Assembly (NCBI RefSeq): GCF_013307435.2
Contig: NZ_CP102845.1
Location: forward strand, 1,922,001-1,986,000
Direction: 5' to 3'
Length of the DNA: 64,000 bases
DNA from: Microvirga terrae
GTDB lineage: Bacteria; Pseudomonadota; Alphaproteobacteria; Rhizobiales; Beijerinckiaceae
Positions 48,047-57,441 of the stretch are shown in pieces (positions within the stretch are counted from its first letter, which is position 1; every line of letters starts with the position of its first letter). The notes under the pieces are model-generated. The model was not told where the DNA came from. It saw only the letters and a list, made by a program, of their open reading frames with translations, and searched no databases. The position numbers and the translations under genes are program-made.

Positions 48047-48415
48047 ATGGCCCGTATCGCAGGCGTCAACATCCCGACCGCAAAGCGCGTCGTGATCGCC
48101 CTTCAGTACATCCACGGCATTGGGCCCAAGAAGGCCCAGGAGATCGTCGAGAAGGTCAACATCCCGGCCGAGCGCCGCGTGAATCAGCTGACCGACGCCG
48201 AAGTTCTGGCTATCCGCGAGACGATCGACCGCGACTATATCGTGGAAGGCGATCTGCGCCGCGAAGTGTCCATGAACATCAAGCGCCTCATGGATCTCGC
48301 CGCCTACCGTGGACTGCGCCACCGTCGCAGCCTTCCGGTCCGCGGTCAGCGCACCCATACGAACGCCCGTACCCGCAAGGGCAAGGCGAAGCCGATCGCC
48401 GGCAAGAAGAAGTAA
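48047..48415 (+). CDS. rpsM: 30S ribosomal protein S13
   Basis: This 122-residue protein has [39 protein letters not shown] and the C-terminal [20 protein letters not shown] tail that contacts P-site tRNA. It starts the alpha cluster after a 195-base gap. A terminator-like stem-loop follows directly. Confidence 0.97.
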   Translation: MARIAGVNIPTAKRVVIALQYIHGIGPKKAQEIVEKVNIPAERRVNQLTDAEVLAIRETIDRDYIVEGDLRREVSMNIKRLMDLAAYRGLRHRRSLPVRGQRTHTNARTRKGKAKPIAGKKK

Positions 48416-48423
48416 TTCTATCC

Positions 48424-48448
48424 GGCCACCCGCCATGGGTGGCCTTTT
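48424..48448 (+). terminator. Intrinsic terminator-like hairpin between rpsM and rpsK
   Basis: GGCCACCC and GGGTGGCC form a perfect 8-bp stem (loop GCCAT) followed by TTTT, eight bases after the rpsM stop and 45 bases before rpsK. The form is that of a rho-independent terminator, although the alpha operon genes continue. Confidence 0.7.
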
Positions 48449-48493
48449 CTCCCGAGCGCCTGGAACGACGGGCGCGCTTGAAGGATCTTTGGA

Positions 48494-48883
48494 ATGGCTA
48501 AAGAAGCTACCCGCGTCCGCCGCCGCGAACGCAAGAACATCGTTTCCGGCGTGGCACATGTGAACGCCTCGTTCAACAACACCATGATCACCATCACCGA
48601 CGCCCAGGGCAACACGATCTCCTGGTCCTCGGCCGGCGCCATGGGTTTCAAGGGTTCGCGTAAGTCGACCCCGTACGCGGCGCAGATCGCCGCTGAAGAT
48701 GCGGCCCGCAAGGCGGCCGAGCACGGCATGCGCACCCTCGAGGTCGAGGTGTCCGGCCCCGGCTCCGGCCGTGAGTCCGCTCTGCGCGCCCTCCAGTCGG
48801 CCGGCTTCACCGTCACGTCGATCCGTGACGTGACGCCGATCCCGCACAACGGCTGCCGCCCGCGCAAGCGTCGCCGCGTCTAA
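48494..48883 (+). CDS. rpsK: 30S ribosomal protein S11
   Basis: This 129-residue platform protein contains [40 protein letters not shown] and the C-terminal [18 protein letters not shown]. Normal length. Followed by rpoA. Confidence 0.97.
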   Translation: MAKEATRVRRRERKNIVSGVAHVNASFNNTMITITDAQGNTISWSSAGAMGFKGSRKSTPYAAQIAAEDAARKAAEHGMRTLEVEVSGPGSGRESALRALQSAGFTVTSIRDVTPIPHNGCRPRKRRRV

Positions 48884-48978
48884 GGTTATCCGGCGCGTGG
48901 GTCCAAAGCCCACGCGCGTTCCGGTTTAAAGGGCTGGCCGCAAGCCTCCCTTCAAGCCGTACCTCATGAGGTGTGGTT

Positions 48979-49995
48979 GTGATCCAAAAGAACTGGCAAG
49001 AGCTGATTAAGCCGAACAAGCTTGAAGTCGCCCCCGGTGACGATCCGAAGCGCATCGCGACGGTCGTGGCCGAGCCGCTCGAGCGTGGCTTCGGCACGAC
49101 GCTCGGCAACTCGCTGCGCCGGGTCCTCCTGTCGTCGCTCCAGGGCGCGGCCGTGACGGCGATCCATATCGATGGCGTGCTGCACGAGTTCTCGTCCATC
49201 CCGGGCGTCCGTGAGGACGTGACCGACATCGTCCTCAACGTGAAGACGATCGCCATCAAGATGCAGGGCGAGGGTGCGAAGCGCATGACGCTCCGCAAGA
49301 CCGGCCCTGGCGCCGTGACCGCCGGTGACATCAACACGATCGGCGACGTGCAGATCCTGAACCCCGATCTCGTTCTCTGCACCCTCGACGAGGGCGCCGA
49401 GATCCGCATGGAGTTCACGGTCGACACCGGCAAGGGCTACGTTCCGGCCGAGCGCAACCGCTCCGAGGACGCTCCGATCGGACTGATCCCGGTCGACTCG
49501 CTCTATAGCCCGGTGAAGAAGGTCTCCTATCGCATCGAGAACACCCGCGAAGGCCAGATTCTCGACTACGACAAGCTGATCATGACGGTCGAGACCAACG
49601 GCGCCGTGACCCCTGAGGATGCCGTGGCCTATGCCGCCCGGATCCTGCAGGACCAGCTCCAGGTTTTCGTCAACTTCGAAGAGCCGCGCAAGGAAGAGGC
49701 CGCTGCCGCCGCGCCGCAGCTGCCGTTCAACCCGGCTCTTCTCAAGAAGGTCGACGAGCTCGAGCTGTCGGTCCGTTCGGCGAACTGCCTGAAGAACGAC
49801 AACATCGTCTATATCGGCGACCTGATCCAGAAGTCAGAGGCGGAAATGCTCCGCACCCCGAACTTCGGCCGCAAGTCGCTCAACGAGATCAAGGAAGTTC
49901 TGGCCGGCATGGGCCTGCACCTCGGCATGGACGTGCCGGGCTGGCCGCCGGAGAATATCGAAGACCTCGCGAAGCGCTTCGAAGAGCACTACTAA
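48979..49995 (+). CDS. rpoA: DNA-directed RNA polymerase subunit alpha
   Basis: This ~338-residue protein has the N-terminal dimer/assembly domain ([34 protein letters not shown]) and the C-terminal DNA/activator-binding domain ([40 protein letters not shown]). I chose GTG 48979 with GAGG seven bases upstream; a GTG at 48973 lies too close to that site. rpsD, present in this cluster in many bacteria, is absent, as is normal for alphaproteobacteria. Confidence 0.96.
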   Translation: MIQKNWQELIKPNKLEVAPGDDPKRIATVVAEPLERGFGTTLGNSLRRVLLSSLQGAAVTAIHIDGVLHEFSSIPGVREDVTDIVLNVKTIAIKMQGEGAKRMTLRKTGPGAVTAGDINTIGDVQILNPDLVLCTLDEGAEIRMEFTVDTGKGYVPAERNRSEDAPIGLIPVDSLYSPVKKVSYRIENTREGQILDYDKLIMTVETNGAVTPEDAVAYAARILQDQLQVFVNFEEPRKEEAAAAAPQLPFNPALLKKVDELELSVRSANCLKNDNIVYIGDLIQKSEAEMLRTPNFGRKSLNEIKEVLAGMGLHLGMDVPGWPPENIEDLAKRFEEHY

Positions 49996-50002
49996 GTTCG
50001 TC

Positions 50003-50033
50003 GGAGCCGCCGTCCTTCATGAGCGGCGGCTCC
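50003..50033 (+). terminator. Stem-loop between rpoA and rplQ
   Basis: GGAGCCGCC (50003-50011) and GGCGGCTCC (50025-50033) pair perfectly around a 13-base loop, then TTCATCT. It may reduce read-through into rplQ or stabilise rpoA mRNA. Confidence 0.45.
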
Positions 50034-50118
50034 TTCATCTGCCCCACCTTAAGGGTGGTCAATCAAGAGAGGCGGTCCGTTCCTTGGCACGGCGGCCGTA
50101 GAATCTAGGAGAAAGCCA

Positions 50119-50541
50119 ATGCGTCACGGATTCCGTGGTCGTCGCTTCAACCGCACGACCGAACACCGCAAGGCCATGTTCGCCAATATGGCGGCTGCGC
50201 TGATCAAGCACGAGCAGATCGTCACGACGCTGCCGAAGGCGAAGGACCTGCGTCCCGTCGTCGAGAAGCTGATCACCCTCGGCAAGCGCGGCGACATGCA
50301 TGCCCGCCGCCTCGCCATGTCCAAGCTGCGCGACGAGACCATGGTCAAGAAGCTTTTCGACGTGCTGGGCAAGCGCTACCAGGACCGCAACGGCGGCTAT
50401 ACCCGCGTCCTGAAGGCAGGCTTCCGCTACGGCGACAACGCTCCGCTGGCCGTGATCGAGTTCGTGGACCGCGACGTCGATGCGCGCGGTCAGGATTCGG
50501 GCCCGACCCAGAAGGACGAGCTCGTCGAGGCAGCCGAGTAA
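50119..50541 (+). CDS. rplQ: 50S ribosomal protein L17
   Basis: This 140-residue protein starts [20 protein letters not shown] and contains [20 protein letters not shown] and [20 protein letters not shown], followed by a ~20-residue acidic tail. Last gene of the supercluster. Confidence 0.97.
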   Translation: MRHGFRGRRFNRTTEHRKAMFANMAAALIKHEQIVTTLPKAKDLRPVVEKLITLGKRGDMHARRLAMSKLRDETMVKKLFDVLGKRYQDRNGGYTRVLKAGFRYGDNAPLAVIEFVDRDVDARGQDSGPTQKDELVEAAE

Positions 50542-50564
50542 GTCTCGGCTCCAGAGATTTCATC

Positions 50565-50591
50565 AAGGGCGGTCTTCGGACCGCCCTTTTT
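50565..50591 (+). terminator. Rho-independent terminator after rplQ
   Basis: AAGGGCGGTC/GACCGCCCTT with a TTCG tetraloop and a T-run, 23 bases after rplQ; it closes the ribosomal supercluster. Confidence 0.92.
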
Positions 50592-50682
50592 GTTTGAAAC
50601 GGTCAATCTGACGTTGCGGAACTTGGTGTTTCGAGTTCCGCGCTCTATCGAATGACCTCGCCGATCAAAGGATTCGCCCGTT

Positions 50683-52089
50683 ATGCGCTCTTCGCCTTTT
50701 CGCCTGTCACTGTCCGCTGTCCTGCTCGCTCTCGGGGTCGCAGGAGCGCAGGGCCAGACGCAACGCGTGATCCCCGATAGCCAAGCCCAGGTTCAGCTCT
50801 CCTTCGCGCCTGTGGTGCGGCAGACGGCCGGGTCGGTCGTGAACGTCTATGCCAGCCGCTCGGAACGCCGGCAGAACGCCGCCATGGAGGAGTATTTTCG
50901 CCGTTTCTTCGGCGACAACGCCCCGGGTGTTCCGCGCGGCCGGTCGCAGAGCTCCCTCGGGTCCGGGGTCATCGTCGATCCGTCCGGGCTCGTGATCACG
51001 AACAACCATGTGATCGAGAACATGAACGAGGTGAAGGTCGCGCTTGCGGATCGGCGAGAATTCGCAGCCGATATTCTCCTGCGCGATCCGCGCACCGACA
51101 TCGCCGTGCTGAAGCTCAAGGACGCCACGAATCTTCAGGCCGTCGAACTCGGCGATTCTGAAGCCCTGCAGGTCGGCGATCTCGTGCTGGCCATCGGAAA
51201 CCCTTTCGGTGTCGGACAGACGGTCACACAGGGGATCGTCTCGGCCCTTGCCCGCACCCAGGTCGGCATTTCCGACTACCAATTCTTCATCCAGACGGAT
51301 GCCGCCATCAACCCGGGTAATTCCGGCGGCGCTCTCATCGATATGAACGGCCGCGTGGTCGGCATCAACACGGCGATCTATTCCCGGTCCGGCGGCAGCA
51401 TCGGCATCGGCTTCGCCGTTCCGTCGAGCATGGTCCGGGTGGTGCTGAATTCCGCCAAGGGAGGCGCAAAGAACGTGGTGCGGCCTTGGCTCGGCGCGCG
51501 CCTCCAGCCGGTGGACGGCGACATTGCCAGTGGTCTTGGCCTCGAACGTCCCACAGGCGTTCTCGTGACCTCCGTCTATGACAAGGGGCCCGCCGCCGAG
51601 GCGGGACTCAAGCGCGGTGACGCGATCCTGATGGTCGACGGGCAGCCGGTCGATAATCCGGATTCCTTCGGTTACCGCTTCACCCTCAAGGGCACCCAGG
51701 GCCAAGCCCCGCTGACCGTTCTCCGGAGCGGCAAGCAGACGACGATCCCGGTCAGGCTGATGCCCCCGCCGGAAAACCCGCCTAGGGAGCCGGTGCGCGG
51801 GAAGGCCCGGACGCCGTTCGCCGGTGCGACCCTCGTGAACATGTCGCCGGCCGTCGCGGACGAACTGCAGATCGAGATCGCCGACGATGGTATCGTCGTG
51901 GCGGATCTGGAGGATCGCAGCGTCGCGGCCAGCGTGGGCTTCGAAAAGGGTGACCAGATCGTGGCTATCAACGGCGAACGCGTGACATCGACGAAGGACG
52001 CGGATCGCCTGATCAACCGCAACGGCGGTTATTGGGAGATCACCGTCAACCGCGGTGGACGGGTCTTTACGACGGTGCTCGGCCGGTGA
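50683..52089 (+). CDS. Do-like (DegP/HtrA family) periplasmic serine protease
   Basis: This 468-residue protein has a signal peptide (~1-24, SLSAVLLALGVAGAQG) and a trypsin-like domain with the catalytic triad His109 (ITNNHVIE), Asp139 (RTDIAVLK) and Ser214 (NPGNSGGAL). PDZ domains follow at ~266-358 and ~375-465. It should degrade or refold damaged envelope proteins. It is followed by a GNAT gene whose GTG overlaps its stop, so GNAT, RarA and CrcB may share the transcript. Orthology to DegP versus DegQ/MucD cannot be fixed from sequence alone. Confidence 0.92.
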   Translation: MRSSPFRLSLSAVLLALGVAGAQGQTQRVIPDSQAQVQLSFAPVVRQTAGSVVNVYASRSERRQNAAMEEYFRRFFGDNAPGVPRGRSQSSLGSGVIVDPSGLVITNNHVIENMNEVKVALADRREFAADILLRDPRTDIAVLKLKDATNLQAVELGDSEALQVGDLVLAIGNPFGVGQTVTQGIVSALARTQVGISDYQFFIQTDAAINPGNSGGALIDMNGRVVGINTAIYSRSGGSIGIGFAVPSSMVRVVLNSAKGGAKNVVRPWLGARLQPVDGDIASGLGLERPTGVLVTSVYDKGPAAEAGLKRGDAILMVDGQPVDNPDSFGYRFTLKGTQGQAPLTVLRSGKQTTIPVRLMPPPENPPREPVRGKARTPFAGATLVNMSPAVADELQIEIADDGIVVADLEDRSVAASVGFEKGDQIVAINGERVTSTKDADRLINRNGGYWEITVNRGGRVFTTVLGR

Positions 52090-52532
52090 GCACCTGGACA
52101 ATCTCGACCGATCTGGCGCCGCCGGATGTCGAGACCGCCTATCGCTGGATATCGGCCGAGAGCTACTGGGCCAAGGGTTTGCCGCGGGACATGTTCGAGA
52201 GGTCCGTGGCGAATTCCTTGTGTTTCGGCCTCCATGACGCCGCGGACGATCTGCGGGGCTTCGCCCGGGTCGTGACCGATCGCGCCACGTTCGCCTATCT
52301 CTGCGACGTCTATGTCTGCGCCTCGGTCAGAGGGCAGGGCGCCGGCAAGGCCTTGATCCGGGCCATCATGGGGCATCCCGAGCTGCAGCTTCTCCGGCGC
52401 TGGATGCTCGTAACGCGCGATGCCCACAGGCTTTATGAGCCGTTCGGCTTCCAAACCCCTGAAAATCCTGAAAGACTCATGGTGCGGCTGGATCCCGACG
52501 TCTATGCGCGCTTGAGCTCTGCATCACAATGA
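52086..52532 (+). CDS. GNAT-family N-acetyltransferase
   Basis: This ~148-residue protein has the GNAT core: LRGFARVVTDRATFAYLCDV (beta strands 2-4) and the acetyl-CoA-binding loop VRGQGAGKALIRAIMGH, then LVTRDAHRLYEPFGF. The acceptor is unknown. The GTG start at 52086 overlaps the protease stop (GTGA), and the stop overlaps the rarA ATG by four bases, so translation is coupled. The earlier in-frame start at 52032 would lie inside the protease gene. Confidence 0.85.
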   Translation: MSTWTISTDLAPPDVETAYRWISAESYWAKGLPRDMFERSVANSLCFGLHDAADDLRGFARVVTDRATFAYLCDVYVCASVRGQGAGKALIRAIMGHPELQLLRRWMLVTRDAHRLYEPFGFQTPENPERLMVRLDPDVYARLSSASQ

Positions 52533-53848
52533 GCGATCTGTTCTCATCTGCCGGCCTGGACCGGAACGCGCCTCGTCCCCTGGCGGACAGGATGCGTCCG
52601 ACCAAGCTGTCCGAGGTGGTCGGCCAAGATCATCTGGTCGGGCCCGACGGCATCCTCACCCGGCTCATCGCGTCCAAGACGCTGGGATCCCTCGTCTTCT
52701 GGGGACCACCCGGCACCGGCAAGACCACCGTGGCGCGGCTGCTCGCTCATGAGACGGATCTTCATTTCGAGCAGATTTCGGCGATCTTTTCCGGCGTGGC
52801 CGATCTCAAGAAAGTCTTCGAGGCGGCGCGCCATCGCCGCTCCACCGGCAAGGGCACGCTGCTCTTCGTCGACGAGATCCACCGCTTCAACCGGGCTCAG
52901 CTCGACGCGTTTCTGCCGGTGATGGAAGACGGCACCATCACGCTGGTGGGAGCGACTACGGAGAACCCGTCCTTCGAGCTGAATGCGGCGCTTCTCTCCC
53001 GCGCCCGCGTGCTCCTGTTCAAGTCGCTCGACGAAACGGCCATCGGGCAGATCCTGGCCCGGGCCGAGGAGGTCACAGAGAAGACACTGCCCCTCGACGA
53101 TGAGGCGAAGGCGTCCCTCGTGCGGATGGCGGACGGGGACGGGCGGGCCGTGTTGACGCTCGCCGAGGAGGTCTGGCGCTCGGCGAAGCCCGGCGAGGTC
53201 TTCGACGCGGAGCAGCTGCAGGAGATCATCCAGCGCCGCGCCCCGATCTACGACAAGGGTCAGGAAGGCCATTACAACCTCATCTCCGCCCTGCATAAAA
53301 CCATCCGTGGATCGGACCCGGATGCGGCACTGTACTATCTGACCCGCATGCTCGACGCAGGCGAGGACCGGCTCTTCATCGCGCGCAGGCTGGTCCGGGC
53401 GGCCGTGGAGGACATCGGCATGGCCGATCCGCAGGCCCTGGTCATCGCCAATGCGGCCAAGGATGCCTTCGATTTCCTCGGCTCCCCGGAGGGGGAACTG
53501 GCCCTCGCGCAGGCGGCCGTCTATCTCGCCACCGCGCCGAAATCGAACGCGCTCTATACCGCCTACAAGTCCGCTACCCGGGTGGCGAAGGAGCATGGCT
53601 CTCTCATGCCGCCCAAGACGATCCTCAACGCGCCGACCAAGCTCATGAAGCAGATCGGCTACGGCGAGAGCTATGCCTATGACCACGACGAGCCGGATGC
53701 ATTCTCCGGGCAGGATTACTGGCCCGAGAAGCTGGGGCGGAAATCGTTCTACGAACCCGTGGACCGTGGCTTCGAGCGGGAGATCAGGAAGCGGCTGGAG
53801 TGGTGGGAGAGGCTGCGCCGGGAGCGGCGCAGTGGAAACGGCGAATAG
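52529..53848 (+). CDS. rarA: Replication-associated recombination protein A (AAA+ ATPase)
   Basis: This 439-residue protein of the RarA/MgsA/WRNIP1 family acts at stalled replication forks. It has PLADRMRPTKLSEVVGQDHL, Walker A GPPGTGKTTVARLL, Walker B LLFVDEIHRFNRAQ, sensor 1 GATTENPSFELNAALLSR, and the C-terminal tetramerisation part including MPPKTILNAPTKLMKQIGYG. Normal length. crcB follows after 3 bases. Confidence 0.95.
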   Translation: MSDLFSSAGLDRNAPRPLADRMRPTKLSEVVGQDHLVGPDGILTRLIASKTLGSLVFWGPPGTGKTTVARLLAHETDLHFEQISAIFSGVADLKKVFEAARHRRSTGKGTLLFVDEIHRFNRAQLDAFLPVMEDGTITLVGATTENPSFELNAALLSRARVLLFKSLDETAIGQILARAEEVTEKTLPLDDEAKASLVRMADGDGRAVLTLAEEVWRSAKPGEVFDAEQLQEIIQRRAPIYDKGQEGHYNLISALHKTIRGSDPDAALYYLTRMLDAGEDRLFIARRLVRAAVEDIGMADPQALVIANAAKDAFDFLGSPEGELALAQAAVYLATAPKSNALYTAYKSATRVAKEHGSLMPPKTILNAPTKLMKQIGYGESYAYDHDEPDAFSGQDYWPEKLGRKSFYEPVDRGFEREIRKRLEWWERLRRERRSGNGE

Positions 53849-53851
53849 CCC

Positions 53852-54238
53852 ATGAAGGCGTATCTCCTCGTCTTTCTAGGCGCAGGCATCGGCGGTGCTC
53901 TCCGGCACGGGGTGAATGTCGGCTGCGCCCGCATGTGCGGGACGGCATTCCCCTGGGGGACGCTGACGGTAAACGTTGTGGGGTCCTTCGTCATGGGAGC
54001 CCTTGCGGGATGGCTCGCCTTCAAGGCCGGCGAGGGCTGGAGCCAGCCACTCCGCTTGTTCCTCACGACTGGGATCCTGGGCGGCTTCACCACCTTCTCG
54101 GCCTTTTCCCTCGATGCGGTGCTGATCTGGGAACGGGGGCAGGCTGGGATTGCGGCAACCTATGTCATTGCCTCGCTCATTCTCTCCATCGCAGGATTGG
54201 CTGTCGGTCTCGGGTTGATCCGGGCGGTCTCCGGCTAA
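53852..54238 (+). CDS. crcB: Fluoride channel CrcB/FluC
   Basis: This 128-residue protein has four membrane helices. Family markers are GAGIGGALRHGVN, TLTVNVVGSFVMGALAGW (the pore Asn) and TGILGGFTTFSAFSLDA (phenylalanine-box and Na+ site region). It forms a dual-topology dimer that exports fluoride. No fluoride riboswitch is visible in the three-base gap; it is probably co-transcribed with rarA. Confidence 0.94.
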   Translation: MKAYLLVFLGAGIGGALRHGVNVGCARMCGTAFPWGTLTVNVVGSFVMGALAGWLAFKAGEGWSQPLRLFLTTGILGGFTTFSAFSLDAVLIWERGQAGIAATYVIASLILSIAGLAVGLGLIRAVSG

Positions 54239-54281
54239 ACCTCGATTGCCGCCCGCGCGGCGCTCTGGTACCCACAGATTC

Positions 54282-55541
54282 ATGAGAAAAAGCGGTTCAG
54301 GACAGAATGGCGCCCGTGGCGGGCGCTCGGGTGCCCGGCAGGGTTTTCGCTCGCGCGAGGACAAGCCCGCCCGCAAGTCGGCCCCGGCCAAGCAGCGCAC
54401 GGCGAAATCGGCGGCTGGCACAACCCGCGCGCCATCAACACTGCGCGAGAAGCCGGCCGCGCGTCCCAAGCAGCCGGGACCTGCCGCGGAGGCTCCTCGC
54501 GGTCCGACCCGGGCTCAGGCCAAGGCGGCCGCCCAGGAGGTGCTGGCGACCGGCGTTCAGACTCTCGTGGTCGAACCGGACGAGGCCGACATGCGCGTCG
54601 ACCGTTTCCTGGTCGCCCGGTTCCCGCAGCTCGCCTTCACCCATATCCAGCGTATCGTCCGAAAAGGGGAGCTGCGCATCGACGGAAAGCGGGCGCAGCC
54701 GAACGAGCGTCTGATGCCCGGCCAGAAGGTCCGCGTCCCGCCTCTGAAGCTCGATCAGCCGCGTCCGGTTTCCCGCAGCGCGGCCAAGGACCAGGACGAC
54801 CGCGACTTCCTAAAGTCGATCACGCTTTACGAGGATAAGGACGTTCTCATCATCAACAAGCCGATGGGCCTTGCGGTCCAGGGCGGGTCGGGCACGAAGC
54901 GGCATGTGGACGGAATGCTCGATGCTCTGACCGACGAGGATGGGCAGAAACCGCGCCTCGTGCATCGTCTCGACAAGGACACGGCCGGCTGCCTCGTGAT
55001 CGCCAAGACGCGCTTTGCCGCGTCCACCATGGCGAAATCCTTCCGCTCTCGCACCACCCGCAAGATCTACTGGGCGCTCGTGGCCGGCGTGCCACGCGTC
55101 CGTCAGGGCAGGGTCTCGACCTATCTCGCCAAGGAGGGGGACGAGGGCGATTCCCGCATGCGGGTCGCGCGCCATGGGGACGAGGGTGCGAGCCATGCGC
55201 TCACCTACTACGCGGTGGTCGATACGGCCGCTCAGAAGCTCGCCTGGCTGTCGCTGAAGCCGGTCACGGGGCGCACGCACCAGCTGCGCGCCCACACGGC
55301 CCATATCGGGCACCCCATCGTCGGCGACCCGAAATATTTCGACATCGAGAACTGGGAGCTGCCCGGCGGCATTCAAAACAAGCTGCATCTGCTGGCGCGC
55401 CGCATCGTCATCGCGCATCCGCGCACAGGCAAGCCTATTGACGTGACGGCGCCGCTGCCGCCGCACATGCAGCAGAGCTTCAACCTGCTCGGGCTCGACA
55501 CGAGCCGTTACGACCCCATCGTCGAGGCACCTGAAGAGTAG
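54282..55541 (+). CDS. RluC/RluD-family pseudouridine synthase
   Basis: This 419-residue protein has a ~100-residue Arg/Ala/Lys-rich, probably disordered N-terminus, an S4 RNA-binding domain (ADMRVDRFLVARFPQLAFTH, VRKGELRIDGKRA) and the RluA-type catalytic domain. That domain carries HRLDKDTAGCLVIAKT with the catalytic aspartate and LKPVTGRTHQLRAHTAHIGH. It isomerises uridines in 23S rRNA; RluC-like by layout. The N-terminal tail is longer than in E. coli RluC. ATG 54282 is chosen over an upstream TTG. Confidence 0.88.
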   Translation: MRKSGSGQNGARGGRSGARQGFRSREDKPARKSAPAKQRTAKSAAGTTRAPSTLREKPAARPKQPGPAAEAPRGPTRAQAKAAAQEVLATGVQTLVVEPDEADMRVDRFLVARFPQLAFTHIQRIVRKGELRIDGKRAQPNERLMPGQKVRVPPLKLDQPRPVSRSAAKDQDDRDFLKSITLYEDKDVLIINKPMGLAVQGGSGTKRHVDGMLDALTDEDGQKPRLVHRLDKDTAGCLVIAKTRFAASTMAKSFRSRTTRKIYWALVAGVPRVRQGRVSTYLAKEGDEGDSRMRVARHGDEGASHALTYYAVVDTAAQKLAWLSLKPVTGRTHQLRAHTAHIGHPIVGDPKYFDIENWELPGGIQNKLHLLARRIVIAHPRTGKPIDVTAPLPPHMQQSFNLLGLDTSRYDPIVEAPEE

Positions 55542-55655
55542 CCTCCATACCTCCTTCGCTCTTCGTCCCTGTCGCACTTTCGCCGCGCATGGAGCGCAGC
55601 ATCGAGCGTCTCGTCAGCCCTTCGGCTGTCTGAGTGACTGGCAGGGAGGAGATCG

Positions 55656-56117
55656 ATGGAACACAAGCCTCTTGATCAGCTCCGTAGCGTAGCCGACGTT
55701 CAGCCGAGACCTTTGTCCCGCGAGGAACGACTCCAGCGGTGGATCGATCTGCTCGAAACGGATCCCAAGCGCCGCCTCAGCTCCCTTGGTGAAATCGAGT
55801 ACAAGCCGCCAGCGGAGCGCGCGCTGCTCCGCGAGGACGACTCGCCGCTCACTGTGGCCTATGAGGACCCCGTCCTGCGCGCGGACGGGTTGTCGAGCGA
55901 CCGGCTCGGCGATGCCATGCGCTACTTCGCCCTGTCGGATGGCCAGGCTCACTATGCCCTCTGCTCCTGCCTGAGCGGCCGCACGATGGAGGCCGGGACC
56001 TGTGCTCAGAGATTGCGGAATGCGACCGGCAATGTCGCCTGGGAGTCGGCAGTCGGCGCTTGGTTACTGGCCGCCCTGGCCGTCAGTCTGCCGGGCCTCG
56101 TCTATCTGTTGAGCTGA
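55656..56117 (+). CDS. Hypothetical protein with C-terminal membrane helix
   Basis: I do not recognise this 153-residue protein. The first ~95 residues are charged and soluble-looking (SREERLQRWIDLLETDPKRR). A cysteine group follows (YALCSCLSGRTMEAGTCAQR, three Cys), and the last ~20 residues are hydrophobic (AWLLAALAVSLPGLVYLL), ending almost at the C-terminus. This suggests a tail-anchored cytoplasmic domain. ATG 55656 follows GGGAGGAG, a strong ribosome site, which supports a real gene. Confidence 0.65.
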   Translation: MEHKPLDQLRSVADVQPRPLSREERLQRWIDLLETDPKRRLSSLGEIEYKPPAERALLREDDSPLTVAYEDPVLRADGLSSDRLGDAMRYFALSDGQAHYALCSCLSGRTMEAGTCAQRLRNATGNVAWESAVGAWLLAALAVSLPGLVYLLS

Positions 56118-56237
56118 GCAGGGCCGCACCATGGATGGCCTCGTCAGGAGGCGGTGAGGCCTCCTGATGGAGCCTTGACCATTGCGGGCCGTTCCGGAAT
56201 CGGGGACAAAGCGGCAGACCGCAAAGGCGCTTTTCCC

Positions 56238-56828
56238 ATGCTGCACATCGAGCCTGTCACCCTTTCCACCGACCTTTTGACCCTGCGTCCTTTGAGCCTC
56301 ACCGATGTGCCCGCTCTGGGCATGGCCGCCGCTGACGGCGAACTCTGGGACAAGAAAACCACGACGGTGCCCCGGCCCGAGGGCTTCGACGCTTACGTGC
56401 AGAAGGCCCTCGAGCTTCAGGCGGCTGGTCTTGCCCTGCCATTCGCGACGGTGGTGAACGATGGCACCCGGCTTGTCGGCTCGACACGCTACATGAACAT
56501 CGATGCGGCCAATCACCGGGTCGAGATCGGCACCACTTGGATCGCCCGGTCCTGGCAGCGGACCTTTGTCAACACGCACGCGAAGTTCCTCATGCTGCGG
56601 CATGCCTTCGAGGTTCTGGACTGTCTCGCGGTCGAGATCCGCACCCATGCCCGAAACGATCAGTCCCGCGCCGCCATCGAACGTCTCGGCGCCAGGCTCG
56701 ACGGGATCCTGCGGCAGCACATGATCATGCCCGATGGGCATATCCGCGATACAGCGGTCTACAGTATTGTCCGGGACGAGTGGCCTGCGGTGAAGGCGGG
56801 CCTCGAAAGGAAGATGGCCTCGGCCTGA
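56238..56828 (+). CDS. GNAT-family N-acetyltransferase (RimJ/RimL-like)
   Basis: This 196-residue protein resembles RimJ/RimL-type acetyltransferases: LLTLRPLSLTDVPAL at the start, GSTRYMNIDAANHRVEIGTT, WQRTFVNTHAKFLMLRHAFE and VEIRTHARNDQSRAAIERLG, with the C-terminal QHMIMPDGHIRDTAVYSIV. It may acetylate a protein N-terminus or small molecule. ATG 56238 gives the usual start; the frame upstream to 56154 looks non-coding. It converges on the HAD gene with a 3-base gap. Confidence 0.85.
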   Translation: MLHIEPVTLSTDLLTLRPLSLTDVPALGMAAADGELWDKKTTTVPRPEGFDAYVQKALELQAAGLALPFATVVNDGTRLVGSTRYMNIDAANHRVEIGTTWIARSWQRTFVNTHAKFLMLRHAFEVLDCLAVEIRTHARNDQSRAAIERLGARLDGILRQHMIMPDGHIRDTAVYSIVRDEWPAVKAGLERKMASA

Positions 56829-56831
56829 CCG

Positions 56832-57299
56832 TCAGATGAAGCCGTGTTCCCGCAGCAGCCTGGTCGAGGCCGCTGCATTCCGATGGTGGATGAAGATGCC
56901 GCCTGCTCCTTCCCAGAGATGGCGATACTTCTCCCGGTCATCGACCAGCGCGTCGCCAGGATGGCAATGTTCGCGCTTCAGGGCGGCCGTGGTGGTGATC
57001 ACCTTGGTTCCGGGAAAGAATCTCTCGGCCCAGCGTCGCTTCTGCGGCTCGGCCCAGTTCCCACGTGGTAAGCCGGTCAGGATCACCGGGTCGAGGTGAC
57101 GGACCGCGTCGAACAGCTCCATGGCGTCGGGAAGAGGCTCAAGGGTGTTGAAGAAGTCCGGTGTTGCGGCAAGGCCCGACCAGAAGCGCTTCAGGCCGAA
57201 CCGGCGTTCGTATTCGGCCGGAGGCATGCCGAACACCCGGGCGGCACCCTCGTCGAAATCGGCCAGCACGCCGTCACAGTCCAGGAACACCGTCGGCAC
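56832..57299 (-). CDS. HAD-superfamily 5'(3')-nucleotidase-like hydrolase
   Basis: This ~155-residue protein shows HAD motif I FLDCDGVLADFDEGAA (Asp7 nucleophile and Asp9), motif II Thr75 in VILTGLPRG, a lysine region and the acidic motif ALVDDREKYR. The layout resembles small deoxyribonucleotidase-type HAD enzymes. I prefer GTG 57299 with GGGGAG upstream, because the preceding 73 codons to 57518 show no conserved features and cross the divergent GNAT gene. The substrate is unknown. Confidence 0.78.
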   Translation of the reverse strand: MPTVFLDCDGVLADFDEGAARVFGMPPAEYERRFGLKRFWSGLAATPDFFNTLEPLPDAMELFDAVRHLDPVILTGLPRGNWAEPQKRRWAERFFPGTKVITTTAALKREHCHPGDALVDDREKYRHLWEGAGGIFIHHRNAAASTRLLREHGFI

Positions 57300-57441
57300 G
57301 CGGCCAATCTCCCCATCTTTCCACCTCAAACCGCCTGTCACTACGCATTGTTCCCGCCTCGCGCCGGAGCTTGGCCGCCTGAGGAACGCCGCCCGGTGGA
57401 TCACGTTGGTCTCCGACAGGGTCCACATTATGAGTTGAAGC

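Noticed and set aside
47216..50118. Absence of rpmJ after secY and rpsD in the alpha cluster
   Set aside because: Looks like missing genes but is the normal arrangement in alphaproteobacteria.
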